This document shows positions 35,497-48,139 of a stretch of DNA of 64,000 bases, in pieces. Location: assembly GCA_023974075.1 (NCBI GenBank), contig CM043792.1, positions 23,398,014-23,462,013 on the forward strand, given 5' to 3'. A model generated the notes under the pieces. That model saw only the letters and a program-made list of their open reading frames with translations, made no database searches and had not been told where the DNA came from. The position numbers were made by a program, and so were the translations under genes. Origin of the DNA: Chaenocephalus aceratus. Taxonomy: Eukaryota > Chordata > Actinopteri > Perciformes > Channichthyidae. Position 1 is the first letter of the stretch, and each line of letters begins with the position of its first letter.

Positions 35497-36832
35497 CGGT
35501 GGCCCTGAAGTGCAAGACACCACAGCATTTCAGAAAACACAACAGCATTTCACAAAACGCTACAGCATTTCAGAAAACACTACAGCATTTCACAAAACGC
35601 CGCAGCATTTCACAAAACGCCGCAGCATTTCACAAAACGCCACAGCATTTCACAAAACACAACAGCATTTCAGAAAACACCGCAGCATTTCAGAAAACAC
35701 AACAGCATTTCAGAAAACACCACAGCATTTCACATTGGACGGAAAGGGTATTCCTTAGGGAGAACACTTCTTGTTTGTGATTGGACAGAGCCAGCCATAG
35801 AAGCACTGCTCTGATTGGCTGTTTTTGCGTGATTGGCCCAACACATCAGCCGAGCCGTTAGCACACACTCAGAGCTCACAGCTCCTCATATCTGTTCATA
35901 AACTGGACAAAAGTTAAACATATTCTTTCACACACAGTGACGTCACGAGCTACCCACAATGCAACACGCGCCATATATATATATAAATACGCCATTTTCA
36001 TGGAGGTGCAAATATCCTGGAAGTGCAAATATAAACAGCTAGCTAACGTAGCCAGGCATTAACGACCGAAGAAATCGCTACATGTCTTCGGATTACATCT
36101 CTGGACTTGAGGGGTGTGCTCTAGGTCGTTACCAGCGTAAACTAGAGCTGTGTGGGTTGTCGAAAGTGGCCTTCGTTGATTTTGGCTGCATCTACGTCTA
36201 ATTTCTGGAAACACCAGGTGAATACCAAACTTGTCACAATAATATTATCATGCCATTGCATGTGGTATTTTAGAGTTGACTAGATATTGATTAAGGCAAT
36301 AGACTATGATATTCAGTACAGGAAGCTTAGCAACACCTAGACGGTGTACGGCTAAACCCTTGGCCTGCTTGCACCTCGCGTAAAAAAGCGGATACCGGAA
36401 GTACGGTGTCGCCCTCGGCCCAATACCCGTATGTGTGTGTGAAAGAATACAAAACACAGACTGTCTATGTCATTTTGAATACAGTCGCGGCTTTATTTAT
36501 GTCTGTATGACGTTGTTGTGAGTGTGGACGGAGCAGCAACAGGTTAGTTAGTCTGATCGATCCGATTCCGATAGGATTTACATGGAGTCGGCTGATGTGT
36601 TGGGACATAATTCGCTGTCGGGTGTTGACCAATCACGAAGCGTCATTTCTTGACTGGCAGCAAAAACAATCAATCACAGCAGTGCTTCTCTGGCTGGCTC
36701 TGTCCAATCACAAACAAGAAGTGTTCTCCCTAAAGGAATACCCTTTCCGTCCAATGTGAAACGCTGTGGTGTTTTGTGAAATGCTGTAGTGTTTCCTGAA
36801 ATGCTGTGGTGTCTTGCACTTCAGGGCCACCG
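35497..36832. mobile_element. Non-autonomous DNA element with long inverted repeats and an internal minisatellite
   Basis: The left end CGGTGGCCCTGAAGTGCAAG and the right end CTTGCACTTCAGGGCCACCG are exact inverted repeats flanked by TA (35495-35496, 36833-36834). The arms continue inverted for about 300 bp, for example GGAAAGGGTATTCCTTAGGG and ACAAGAAGTGTTCTCCCTAA. The left arm contains an expanded 20-bp minisatellite. There is no transposase ORF. Confidence 0.8.
35522..35731 (+). repeat. 20-bp minisatellite, 11 copies
   Basis: Eleven copies of a CAGCATTTCA(C/G)AAAACNCN unit on an exact 20-bp period. Variation is confined to the C/G at position 11 and the last four bases. The opposite arm of the same element (36760-36810) has only about three units, so the left side has expanded. 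Confidence 0.92.
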
Positions 36833-38221
36833 TAGAATAATGTCGGACTTTTTTTGCCGTCCATGAGGAAAATAAATGGGGCTCAGAACCTCATAATACT
36901 GAAATCTGTATTTTTTAAATCTTTTTTTCCTTCTAATTTGTTATTCTTTTCTAAATAACACACTGTTATTTACTCAACAATAACACACAATTATCCTTGT
37001 TTTTATTTATTTGTTTAATTCTATAATCTCTGTCTTTTTTGCCGTCAGAAACTGAATTTCAAAATAAAATAACCGGAAACAGATACACACCCACTGAACT
37101 GATTACCCAAGATCCTCAGCTATGGTTGAAGCTCTGTGATTGGATTGTTTAGTCGCAATGCACGTTGGGATATGGTGTTTATGCGATATGAAATCCAAAA
37201 AACATTAAAAAATAAATAAATAAATACTTTAATCGGAGTTTGCTTGCTTTTCTCTTTGAAAGTCATCACATAACGGCATTGTAATACACAGTTCAGCTGC
37301 ATTAAATATTACACATCTGCCGTAGTTCCATGATTAGAAGACTTCTGGACAAACTGGAAGAAATGCCACGAAACTGAATATGTGACGTAGATCATAAATA
37401 TATCAGCAATAAAACAACACCTTCAATTTCTCTTCACACAGTACGTCTCCTTGCAGTATCAATACTATTTCGGCTGACTTTTATATTTGATCCAATTGGT
37501 TATATTTACACCTTAACGGTGCACAGCTGATAGAAAAGGACTTGTAGTTTTTAAAGATATTACTGATTTTCTTTGAATATAAAAATGTAAATACTGAGTT
37601 GAAAGAATAGTCAGGGGTTTTGGGTAATGGGAGACACATCTATGGAATCAGAATTTAAATAGCTTACTATTAAATGATGGATATACCTTTTTGTCTGTGA
37701 TGTTTTACAAATCAGATATTAATGTGTAGAAGTAAAACATGTGAAATAATATAGCAATATCCTGTAAAATTATGTGAAAACATGCATAAAACTACACATC
37801 TTCAGATGTTATACATACACAAGTGTCCTACACTAATAATAAAAAGTTATTATGGCATTGTATGCTGTGTGTACCTTGTGTGCACCGCCTAGTGGTTAAA
37901 GCACATTATTTAATATGTTATATTTGATGAAACAAATATAAAGAGTACATACAAAATAGGGGGAAAGTAGAAGGTCAATGATAGAAATATAGAATATAAA
38001 AAATCAAGAAGATACTGTAAGTGATCTCTACAATAAAACAGTTTAATGCCGGATGTACAAAGATATTAATAGGAGGATGTGCAAAACAGAAAAATAAATG
38101 AACCTTTATTTAAAAATTAAAGAATACTTTAGGTTAATGTCTTCTTTTAAATAAAAAAAAAGCTTTGGGGGTATCTATCTACAGATAAATATTAAGCCTG
38201 ACAAAGTACTTAATATATTTC

Positions 38222-38996
38222 ATTTCATTTCAAACCTTTATTTAACCAGATTGGTCCCATTGAGATCATAGATCTCTTTTTCAAGGGAGACCTGCAGCAT
38301 ATAGGTTCCACATGAAACATAAAACAATAAAGGACATTATACATTATATTTACAGGATACATAGTTATAGACATTTACAAGTGCCCATTGTATCAGCAAG
38401 CATTTCATTTAGCCTAGCTTTAAAAACATGCAGAGGAATGAGATTGCTCAGTTTCAATTCTTGCTGAAGATTGTTCCAAGCAAGTGGAGCTGCGCACATA
38501 AAAGCTGTCTTACCTAAGACAGTCCTTGCTCTTGGCACATCTAACAAGACTACATCATGTGACCTCAGACAATAGCTGCTTGCAACTCTCTGTGTTATCA
38601 GAGAGCAGATATAATACGGGAGTTTACCCAACAAAGCTTTATAGATAAACGTGTACCAGTGACTGAGCCTCCGTACAGAGAGTGATGGTAAACCTGCCTT
38701 GGTATACAGTGTACAGTGATGTGTAAGCGCTTTACAATTTGTGACAAATCTCAGAGCACTGTGATACGCAGCATCCAATTTGCTCAGGTAATTGGCAGGT
38801 GCATTCATATACAACAAATCACCATAGTCCAGCACAGGTAAAAAGGTCACAGTGACTAGCCTTTTCCTGGCCTCAAGCGAGAAACAGGACTTGTTTCTGA
38901 AAAAGAAACCTAGCCTAACCCTCAGTTTTTTAAGCAGGTTATTGACATGAAGTTTAAAAGAGAGACAATCATCAAGCCAGATACCAAGGTACCAAG
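38222..38996 (-). mobile_element. 5'-truncated LINE, ORF2 C-terminus and 3' tail
   Basis: The minus-strand frame reads YLGIWLDDCLSFKLHV, then LVTVTFLPVLDYGDLLYMNA and PLAWNNLQQELKLSN to a stop at 38365. This is the region after the YADD motif in L2-like ORF2 proteins. The 3' tail on the minus strand, AAAAAGAGATCTATGATCTC then GTTAAATAAAGG, ends in short ATTTC repeats (about 38222). The catalytic domain is absent. It lies in the loop of the inverted-repeat element. Confidence 0.8.
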
Positions 38997-41451
38997 ATAT
39001 TGCTTTCCTGCAGTGTTAACTATGTTGAAGCACTTATTTTAACTGATATTATACAGATGAATTATACTCTTATAAGATGTATGTAGATAGTATAAGAAAT
39101 GTGCAGAATTTGACAGTTTAATGGTGGAGGTACACACATATTGATAGATGTCTTGTAATGCTCTGTTGAGGAATCTGCGACCCAAGTTTTTCATTCATTG
39201 CATAACTTCACCGTAGTTGTGTCTATGATATGTTAATAAACCTTTGAAAATCTTGAAATCTTGAAAGGAATGTGCAAAATAGCCATTATATACAGTCTTT
39301 AATTAACTATTAGTACAGAATAACAAGTAATGAATATACTTTATAGAGATCTGCAGATAAATGTTTAGTCTTCTCAAGCACCAACTATCAAATATCTCTC
39401 CTGATTGTTGGCACTTGACAATCACCTTTCCCTGCATTTTACTCAGGTGTAACTAAAGCCGGATTTAAGGGTTGTTTATATTTCACATCATTAATCAGAA
39501 TCTGCAAAGTAACTAAAATAAATGGAGTGGAGTAAAAATACCAGGTTAACCTCTGAATTGTAGTGGAGTAGAATTACAAAGTAACAATGAGCTGTCATGT
39601 GGGTATATATTAATGCTGCCCATTATGGACACAAGCAATTTTCACCCATGTATTAATTATATGTTTTAAATTTGATAACACCAATGTGTTTAATACTGGC
39701 AACTTCTAATTGTGGGAAAAACGAAAACGTTCCCAGTAGAGACGTCCCATAGAACATTTTGCGAAACAATAGCCAGCATGTGTAGTTCTGGGGGGGTGAG
39801 AACCGTTGGAGTCCAGTTTTGGATAGTCTGCCGTGGTTTCGTTCCATTTCAAAGTGCTGTTTGGCGCACTGCCACTCCAACATCCAATCCCAGAGTTTGA
39901 AGATTAATCACGGGGTTTGTCAAGCAAAGGGACTGTAGTCCCAAACGATAGCTGAGGATTATGGGTATTGTAGTGTCTTCGGCCATAAATCTATGGAACC
40001 ATATCGCATTAACACCATATCCCAACGTGCATTGCGGCTAAAACATCCAATCACTGAGCTTAAACCATAGCTGAGGATCTTGGGTAATCAGTTCAGTGGG
40101 TGTGTATCATGGATGTATAATAAGAACTGGAAACAGCGTGGGAGGCGGGGCCTCGTTCATTCCTATGAGGGTTGCTCATTGGCGCATGAAGACAAAATGG
40201 CCCAACTTTTGAGAGAGCGAAACGTCACGAAAGTATTCATATAATCATATAATCCGTTCTTATTGTGCATCCATGCGTAAAGGTAAAACTCATAGTAGTG
40301 AACACGTCACATGAACGTGCCGGGTGGCGCGGTCCCGTGGATTAGATCCGCCTTCATAATGCAGAGGAAAATAACTCTCAGAATAACATTATTAGCACAT
40401 TTTACAACTTGAGGACCGAATGTTTTTAATAAGGGCTATACAAATGTTCATACTGGGTAGTTTATCTAGTTTAAAAAAGATTATCCAACGATTTACAGAC
40501 GTCTCTTTACCAATGTTAGTCAATGGGAAAAAGTTTTTCCGGGGAGTGTAGTACTGCCGTTTGGCCACAACGAATATTTTCCTCAGAGTCCGGCGCACTT
40601 CCTGGGGGCTTGGTGTGTATCGCAATGATGCTCGAAATGTCCCATAGGCCTACGTCTGTTTCCTGTTACTTTATTTTGAAATTCACTTCCTGACAGACGG
40701 CAAAAAAGCCAGAGATTATAGAATTAAACAAATAAATAAAAACAAGGATAATTGTTTGTTATTATTGAGTAAATAACACTGTGTTATTTAGAAAATAATA
40801 ACAAATTAGAAGGAAAAAAAGATTTAAAAAATACAGATTTCGGTATTCTGAGGCTCTGAGCCCCATTTCATTTTTTGAGTAAGAACGGTAAGAACATGTT
40901 TTTATAAACCCCACAGCTTCCGGTCTTCCAAGACCCGACCGGACAAAAAGACGTGGTGCAGGCAAACAAAATGCCGTGAGACTGGGTTGAATAATATCAT
41001 TATAATAAATATATATTCTTGAAATTACCACGGTTTGTTATATTTATTCCTTTATTAAAACACGTGTAATACAAATGTGAGCATATACAAAAAAGCAAGA
41101 TAATTAAATTCATTATGACCGTTCATCTAAATATATACAGATTTATTCTGGGACTAGAGCTGAGCTAAAGATAAATATCTCCAATACAATTTATTCTTGA
41201 AGCACATGCAGTTAACAGGGTTATTACAGAAATCTCATAATGCTTATTATGAAGATCTTTCTCCTTGAATCCAAGGTTAATCTAAAATACAATGTAATGG
41301 GCCAAACTGATCAGCAGCAAAGAAGAAGCAAAAGACCGATAGCGTAGGACCAATAGCTAATAAAATAATCTATAAACACAGCAAGATTCGACATGAAAGC
41401 AATTTAACTTGCCTGTGCAGGTCGGCCTGGTGTGAGGGCCGGGGTGACTGT

Positions 41452-41530
41452 GATGGTGGGGGGGTGATGGTGGGGGGGTGATGGTGGGGGGGTGGGGGGG
41501 TGATGGTGGGGGGGTGGGGGGGGGGGGGTG
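41452..41530 (+). repeat. G-rich minisatellite (GGGGGGTGATGGTG units)
   Basis: Runs of six or more G separated by TGATGGT, ending in a 12-G run. At least four long G-tracts make it a quadruplex candidate. Confidence 0.85.
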
Positions 41531-41873
41531 TATCCAGCAGCCTACATGTACACTTATATTGGCCTGTCCAATCTTGTAAACTGCTTTGACGTGTCATTTA
41601 TGTTTATTGATAGATTGTACGTATTGATCTGTGTGTATGTGCGTGCATGGATAGACATGTGTTAGTGTGTGTGCGTGCGTGTGTGTGTGTGGTGTGTCTT
41701 CCTTTGCAAATCTTCCAGTCTGGGAAGGACATCTTTAGTCATTATCTGGAGCCGCCTTGTAATTTGTAATCAGTTGATCGTGGTTGAGGCTGCGAAGTGT
41801 GATGTACCAGACTCCTAGCTGCCATATTTAATCCGATCCCAGATCTATTACTGTCGAGGGAGGCAGCACCACA

Positions 41874-41995
<122 letters not shown>

Positions 41996-43660
41996 TGACA
42001 GCTGCTAAGTGCATTGATGTCTCATGATGCTGCAATGCAATTTAATGTCAGAGGCATCTTTGTCTGATGTCTTCGTGTTTCATCAGCAAGTTTAGCTTGT
42101 TGTGGATTGTTAGCAACAGTAGAGGATGGATATATTACTAAAGTACAGCATGTGAACTGAATCTTTGGATACATTGAAAAAGATTTTGGCCTCTGAATTT
42201 TACACTTCATGTCACACATGGCATGCGTTAAATGTTCTTAATGTGCTGACACAATACTGTCTCCTTTAAGACAAAGAAATGTCCAAATACTTAAAGGCTT
42301 ATTCAGAATTAAAATCATATTCTTTCTTACAAAAAACAATTTGAAAAAAATCCGCATAGTATTGTTTTTCATTAGATGAATGGTCAGATATTCAGGAACT
42401 AAGAAAAAATATCATCCCATATGATGATGCATATGCAAAATCGTCCTGCTGAAAGTTTCATAAATGTATTAGGTTTGGTGACCCTCAAAGTTACACACAA
42501 CAAGTTTAGCTGTTCCTTTGTTTGTTATAAAAACAGAGGGCTTCTTTTATTATTATTTTCAATTACATGATTTTATTGTACATCCATGGAACACTACAGT
42601 GTTACAAACAAATATATTGTTAACTGTCTCCTCCAGGTTTGTGAAAGGCTCACAACCTTTAAACTCAACTGTCAGGTGATGAAAATCACCTGGGATAATT
42701 TGCAAGGAGAGCAGGGAACTGAATATGACAACAAAGAAAGAAGACTTATAATGAGCCAATTTAATACAGTCACCACACTGAAGCTCTGCTCCTACTGTCT
42801 GATTCAGAAAACAGAGGTCACACTTTGGAAGAAGCAGCTTTGAGATAAATCACATACAGGTCTGGTTATGTTCTTTTCAGTGAAAAATGTAGGAGTAGTA
42901 GTCCTCTGTCCTTGGATATTCTGCTCTCCTGTTGCAATAAATAATATAGGCAGGTGAAATTGTATCTGGCAACATGGAAGAGAAGGTATGATGGTATATG
43001 TCGAGGATATGGAGTGAGATTAAAAAGCAAGAGGCAGACAGACAGATGGGGTGTCCTTGTGCTTTGTTTTAGAAACTAAATTGTCGACAGCAGGGTGGCA
43101 GGCAGTAGTGAACTCAGCAGATTGCCAAGACTGTGATGCTGCACGTTGCCCTCCTGTTTTTTTGTCGTGGTTTTATTATTTATTCGTGATAACAGTGTGG
43201 CCAAAGGCAGAGGCAGGTGCTGCTGGAATGACACAGCAGGTGTAGATGAAGTGGAAAAGGGAAAAGAGCAATAACCAGAGGAGACTACACAAAAGGAGAG
43301 CTGGTTGAAAGTGGTACATACTGACTGGGGAAGATAACAGATTTTTCTTTATGCACTGAGCAGCATGAAACTGAAAGTAAATGTTTGCTTGCAGCTTTTG
43401 ATGGTGCTGAAAATTGTTTGTATTGTGTGCTAGTGCAGTTTCATTTTTCTGTTACCTTTAATGTATGTCCACTGCATCTCAATTGCTTTCATGTTTTTTG
43501 TTGCCTCTTTTCAATGTCCACTAACATTGAATTATTCTCTTTCCTTCCCTGCCCCAACCTGTGTCCACTACATTTCCAATCTTATCATACTTTCCCTTCT
43601 ATCTATATTTCCTCCACCTATCTTCTTCCAATCACCTTCCCTAATCCTTCCACCACCTAG

Positions 43661-44646
43661 CTAACATCCTAACAGTGGTCATCCTGTCCCAGCTGGTGCT
43701 GCGTCGTCAGAAGTCCTCCTACAACTATCTCCTGGCTCTGGCAGCCGCCGACATCCTGGTCCTGCTCCTCATCGTGTTTGTCGACTTCATTTTGGAGGAT
43801 TTTATTTTGGGCACGGCGCTGCCTCCATCACTAAACAATGCAGTGCAGGTTCTGGAGTTCTCCTCCATCCACACCTCCATCTGGATCACCGTGCCTCTCA
43901 CCATTGACCGTTACATCGCTGTTTGCCACCCTCTGCGCTACCATACAGTCTCCTACCCAGCCCGCACACGGAGGGTGATCTTCGCTGTGTATATTGGGTG
44001 CTTGCTCTCCGCAGCGCCTTACTACTGGTGGCCTGAGCTGTGGCACAGCCTGTCCGGGGTGGGCGACGGTGATGGAGGAGGAGGAGAGGGAAACGGGAGG
44101 ACCGTGGTCCAGCATGTCCTGGTGTGGGCCCACTGCGCCACAGTCTACCTGCTCCCCTGCACAGTCTTCTTCTCCCTTAACGCTGTCATCGTGCGTAAGC
44201 TGCGCAGACGCCGCAGCTGCTTTCGTCTGCGTGGCTACTCTACAGGCAAAACCACTGCCATTCTCCTGGCTATAACCTCCATTTTTGCTGTTTTGTGGGC
44301 GCCACGTACCCTCATGATCCTGTACCACTTTTACTCCTCTCCTCCAGCCTCGCAGAGTGCAGGCAGATTGCTCCATGTGCTCACCGATCTGGCCAACATG
44401 CTAGCACTGCTCAACACCGGGGTCAATTTCTTCCTCTACTGCTTCATCAGCAAGCGCTTCAGGGGAATGGCAGCCAATGTGCTGCGAGCCCTGGTCCGCT
44501 GCCGGAAGCAGCAGAAGCCTTTCTACGCCAGCCACAACTTTTCCATCACAAGCAGCCCCTGGATCTCACCAGCCAACTCCCACTGCATCAAGATGTTGGT
44601 GTACCAGTACGACAAAAACGGGAAGCCCATCTGTATATCCTCTTGA
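43661..44646 (+). CDS. gpr139: gpr139 exon 2: orphan class A GPCR, TM1 to C-terminus
   Basis: Brain-enriched receptor; mammalian GPR139 responds to L-Trp/L-Phe and couples mainly to Gq. The acceptor is caccacctag|CT at 43660/43661 and the stop is TGA at 44644-44646. The exon gives 327 residues, and about 377 aa with exon 1 (human 353). Visible landmarks are [19 protein letters not shown] (TM2), [20 protein letters not shown] with DRY (TM3), SAAPYYWW (TM4), [15 protein letters not shown] (ICL3/TM6 start), FAVLWAPR (TM6, CWxP variant) and [16 protein letters not shown] (TM7). The tail [19 protein letters not shown] followed by [13 protein letters not shown] is diagnostic of GPR139 rather than GPR142. 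Extracellular loop 2 carries a Gly/Asp/Glu-rich insert ([11 protein letters not shown]) that human GPR139 lacks. There is no ATG at the 5' edge because this is a splice boundary. Confidence 0.95.
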
Positions 44647-45029
44647 GTCCTCAGCCATGGTAGCTACCCCAACCTTCAGTTGTTGGGAAGCATATTCAGG
44701 CATTGTCTCCTTGGTGACAAGCTCTGCTCCCTTGGGACTCTTCGAGGCTTGAAAATGTCAACACACCCCGAGAGCACATAGGTTCAGTTAGCTAGCTTTG
44801 AGCGATAACAAAGCGGTTGGCTAGCAAGATGGAAACTGCAGATCCGTACTTAACAGAAAATGGCCTCTTATGTTCAAAAAAGTATTCAAAAGGCAGCAAC
44901 CAGCATCAAATAACTAATGATTATTTTCTCCATGCAAAAAAATACAGCTACTGTATGACTGATGGACGGACTGATCAAGGGATATCAACCCCCACCTCTC
45001 ACTGACTTTAATGAGTCACAGCGCAAAAT

Positions 45030-45035
45030 AATAAA
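45030..45035 (+). terminator. Candidate polyadenylation signal of gpr139
   Basis: AATAAA about 385 nt after the gpr139 stop. It is the first canonical hexamer noticed downstream; no other support is visible. Confidence 0.3.
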
Positions 45036-48024
45036 CTGGCAACTATTATCTAGTGTCCTCTGTGAAGCTTCAAATACTAAGACATTGATTTATTTATGGA
45101 CGGTCTCTGTTGCACACTGCTGCCAACGATGAGGTGCTGCGTCTTTGTCCGTTGGGAGATATTCCCAAAAAGCAGAGATTTCCAGTCAGAGTCTTGGCAC
45201 TGAACATCTCACCTCGAGGGGTGACACCACTCAGGCAGAGTCATCAACGGTTCTGGCTGTGTCTCAATCAATGTTCAAAAAGCGCTGTCATTTCCAGTTT
45301 AATATGCAGAGGAGTCTCAATGGCATGTTAATTCGGGCTACCATCAAACGAACAGCCCTACCTGACTTTTATCTTGTGTGTGCCAAGTTCATCCTAGCAG
45401 TGCAGGTCTCTCTGCTTATTGTTGGGTAAATATGTATTATTTGGTAATGGTAGACTGTTATTGTGGCTTCACATAAAAATAAGGCAAAAAATATGACTTG
45501 TGCAAAGTGTCATTAAACTAGTAATCACATATCCAATATTAGGAAGAGGAAATGTCTGCTATGAGTAGATAGTCCTCTATTAACTATTAATGGTCCGTGA
45601 TAACTTACTGTTAACCACTATCTGGATGAATATAATGAATGTAACAGCTGTATAACCCTTTAGCTTTTTTGAAAGACTGAGTGATAAAGAGAGAGATAGA
45701 GATGACGTACACATCTGTACTCCTTTATTTTTGTTTTGTTTTTCCTCATCCAAGGTCTTCTGCCCCATGGTGCAGCAGTGCATTTGGTCTCAGAGCCACA
45801 GTGACACATTTCAGCTCTGCTCATTCTGCTGCTGGCTGATGGTAATTCAGTAACATTTCACATCTAAACACAGTCACGTAGATCAACTCTGTCTCAGTGC
45901 TGCCAGAGTCCTGCCCAGTAACAAACTATAAATGTTAACACACACTAACACGCACACACACACACACATGAAGAACACACTTACACTCACATTGTGCTCT
46001 GTATTGCCCACAGAAAGAGCACATTGAGATCAATGCACATCCATTCTGCGGACGCCTTGGAGCATTAGCAGCGTTCATCTATCTAGCGAGAAAGGAACTG
46101 AGTCATGGGGCAGATTTCTGTTAATATCTGCCTGAAGATATGAGACACATCAGGCTTTGTTTGAATGGATATGGCTTTAAATCGGATGAATGTTATGTGC
46201 ATCTGTCAGAGCTGATAAAGCCATGCCCTTCAAACTCTTGTTCGACACTCACGTTGGAGACACTTTAGGCGGTCACTGCAGGTTGCGATTAACACAAAAA
46301 AAAAACAGGCTGCAGCTGAAAATAAGGGAAAGAGCTTGAAAGTGTTGGCTGCTTTTCAAGAAGGTTATAATGACAGTACTAACCAGCTTTATTGCTGAGA
46401 GGTTGTATCATCCTGACTTAACGAGACATGTCCTTTAGAGCAAGGAGTATTCACCCTGTTTTAACAAATTGCCAGTTTAATGATATTAGTTAAATAGGTA
46501 GGTAACTATTGTATCTTTACCATGACTGTGTATTTGAGTGTATTTACATTTCCAACTCAGCGTCTTGCTGGATGATGTCAAATAACATAGAAGTATACAT
46601 TTATTTTTTAGTGTTTCTCTTGGTGCTTAAAGTGTGCGTTTAAAACCAAGTTCAACAAATGCGCCTTTCTTTTTGAAAACATGAACATCTTTCTTTACGT
46701 CTCTACCTCCCATTTCATTTGAACATGGTAGCAGTATATGGTCTGATATACCAATCAAATTGCTCCTGCTACCCCTCCTGCATGCACCTCACAAGTAGGT
46801 AACATTTTGGCAAAACCTCCCACTATGTGTAGCAATGTCCATTTTTGTAACAGATCTGAGCAGATCAATTATATTATGGGCAAATTCAAAGAACAGTTTA
46901 AACTTTTAAAACATTTTTATTTTTTTTATCTTCCATTTCAATTCAGAGGATTGAAACACTTTTTATCCAAGTGCTGTTGGCACTACTTCTTATTCTTGGA
47001 AATGTCCAATATTCTTTCCATTCAACGATTTTGTAGCGAACCTGTTGCCCAACTTCCTAATTCCCTCCTTTTCAGTTCAGCTATGCACTTCTTGACTGGC
47101 TCCTCCACTCTCAATTCTCATTTATTTGTTCTTTACAAATTGATTTTCTTCCAAATTACTGTGCGAAGGAGGGAGCTTTAACTGCCACTCTCTTTCTCTC
47201 ACCTCCTTCACTCTGCAGACCCGCTGCTCATTCCTCTTTTCTCCCACTTCATGTCAAATGCTCTTGCTCAAAGTTAATTTCACAAGTGTCCTTTTTACTC
47301 GTTATCTGATAACCTTGAAGTCATCTGTGCTACATCGCTCCATTAATCCTCATCAGAAAATGGATCCATGGGTAGGGACCTTGAGATGAAAGTGGTGTAT
47401 GTTAAGCATTATTTCATGGAGATGGGATGGCCAAATGGTCGATAACTGATAATCAGTCAGCGAGCTCTTTGACGCAGGTCCATCAAAGTCATCCTGAGCA
47501 GTGTGTTGCATTTCATTTAGTGTAAAGGCTTTAAAATTCATGCTTTTATCCTTAATAAATACTGCATAATGATCCGACAATGATCATTAAGAAAGTTAGA
47601 TAACAAGAAATTATTTAGGCTTCAGACTGAGGAACTCATGCCAGATCAATATTGTCATGACATTCATGCAACCCTATCCATTGTTTCAAGCAATGTTAAT
47701 GTGACATTTGTGGGAAAACATGCGCCTCCTGGGAGTTCCACAGGCATGCTGGGAAACCAAAGCAGATGATTTGGGGGTGTTGAAAGAGGGTCACATGCGG
47801 GTGTCTCTTCGTCTACCACGTGAGGCGCTCGGGAGCAGGTGGGAGGTGTGTGTGTGAGGGGGGACCATGCCAAGTAATCATCCCTATTGCATAAGAGAAA
47901 ACAAGTAATGCCCAAGATCTGTGTTTTCTTCATCCTGATATTAAAAAGATAACCAAACATAAATCAATCAGAGGGTGGAATTGTATTTCCTCTCTGTCTC
48001 TCTCTCTCTTTACCTGTGAAGCTC

Positions 48025-48027
<3 letters not shown>

Positions 48028-48112
<85 letters not shown>

Positions 48113-48139
48113 ATGTGTGTGTGTGTGTGTGTGTGTGTA
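48028..48139 (+). repeat. (GT)n microsatellite
   Basis: About 55 GT units with one GCGCAT break near 48108. Confidence 0.97.

Larger units (their letters stand above)
35087..40989. mobile_element. Large foldback-like inverted-repeat element with nested insertions
   Basis: The ends CAACGCAGTCTCACGGCATTT and (reverse complement) CAACCCAGTCTCACGGCATT match. Long arms then pair: ACCGGAAGCTGTG.GGTT, ATAAAAACATGTTCTTA, ATGGGGCTCAGA.CCTCA, CTTCTAATTTGTTATT, CAACGTGCATTGCG and ACTGAACTGATTACCCAAG appear on both sides in opposite orientation. The left arm runs from 35087 to about 37190, with a SINE and the 35497-36832 element inserted. The right arm runs from about 40000 to 40989, with an insertion of about 520 bp near 40108-40640. 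The loop, 37200-40000, holds a LINE. AATAATA flanks both ends (35080-35086 and 40990-40996), a low-complexity possible duplication. Confidence 0.65.

Noticed and set aside
35522..35731. CRISPR-like array
   Set aside because: The 20-bp units are contiguous with no spacers, and the genome is vertebrate; it is a minisatellite inside a transposon.
38365..38850. 161-aa minus-strand ORF as a host gene
   Set aside because: The sequence pattern and 3' tail are those of a LINE ORF2 C-terminus.
43831..44376. 181-aa minus-strand ORF
   Set aside because: Antisense shadow of gpr139 exon 2, a result of its high GC content.
43675..44646. Taking 43675 as the start codon of the GPCR
   Set aside because: The codon is GTG inside TM1 and a splice acceptor precedes it. 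TM1 and the N-terminus come from exon 1 at 28011.
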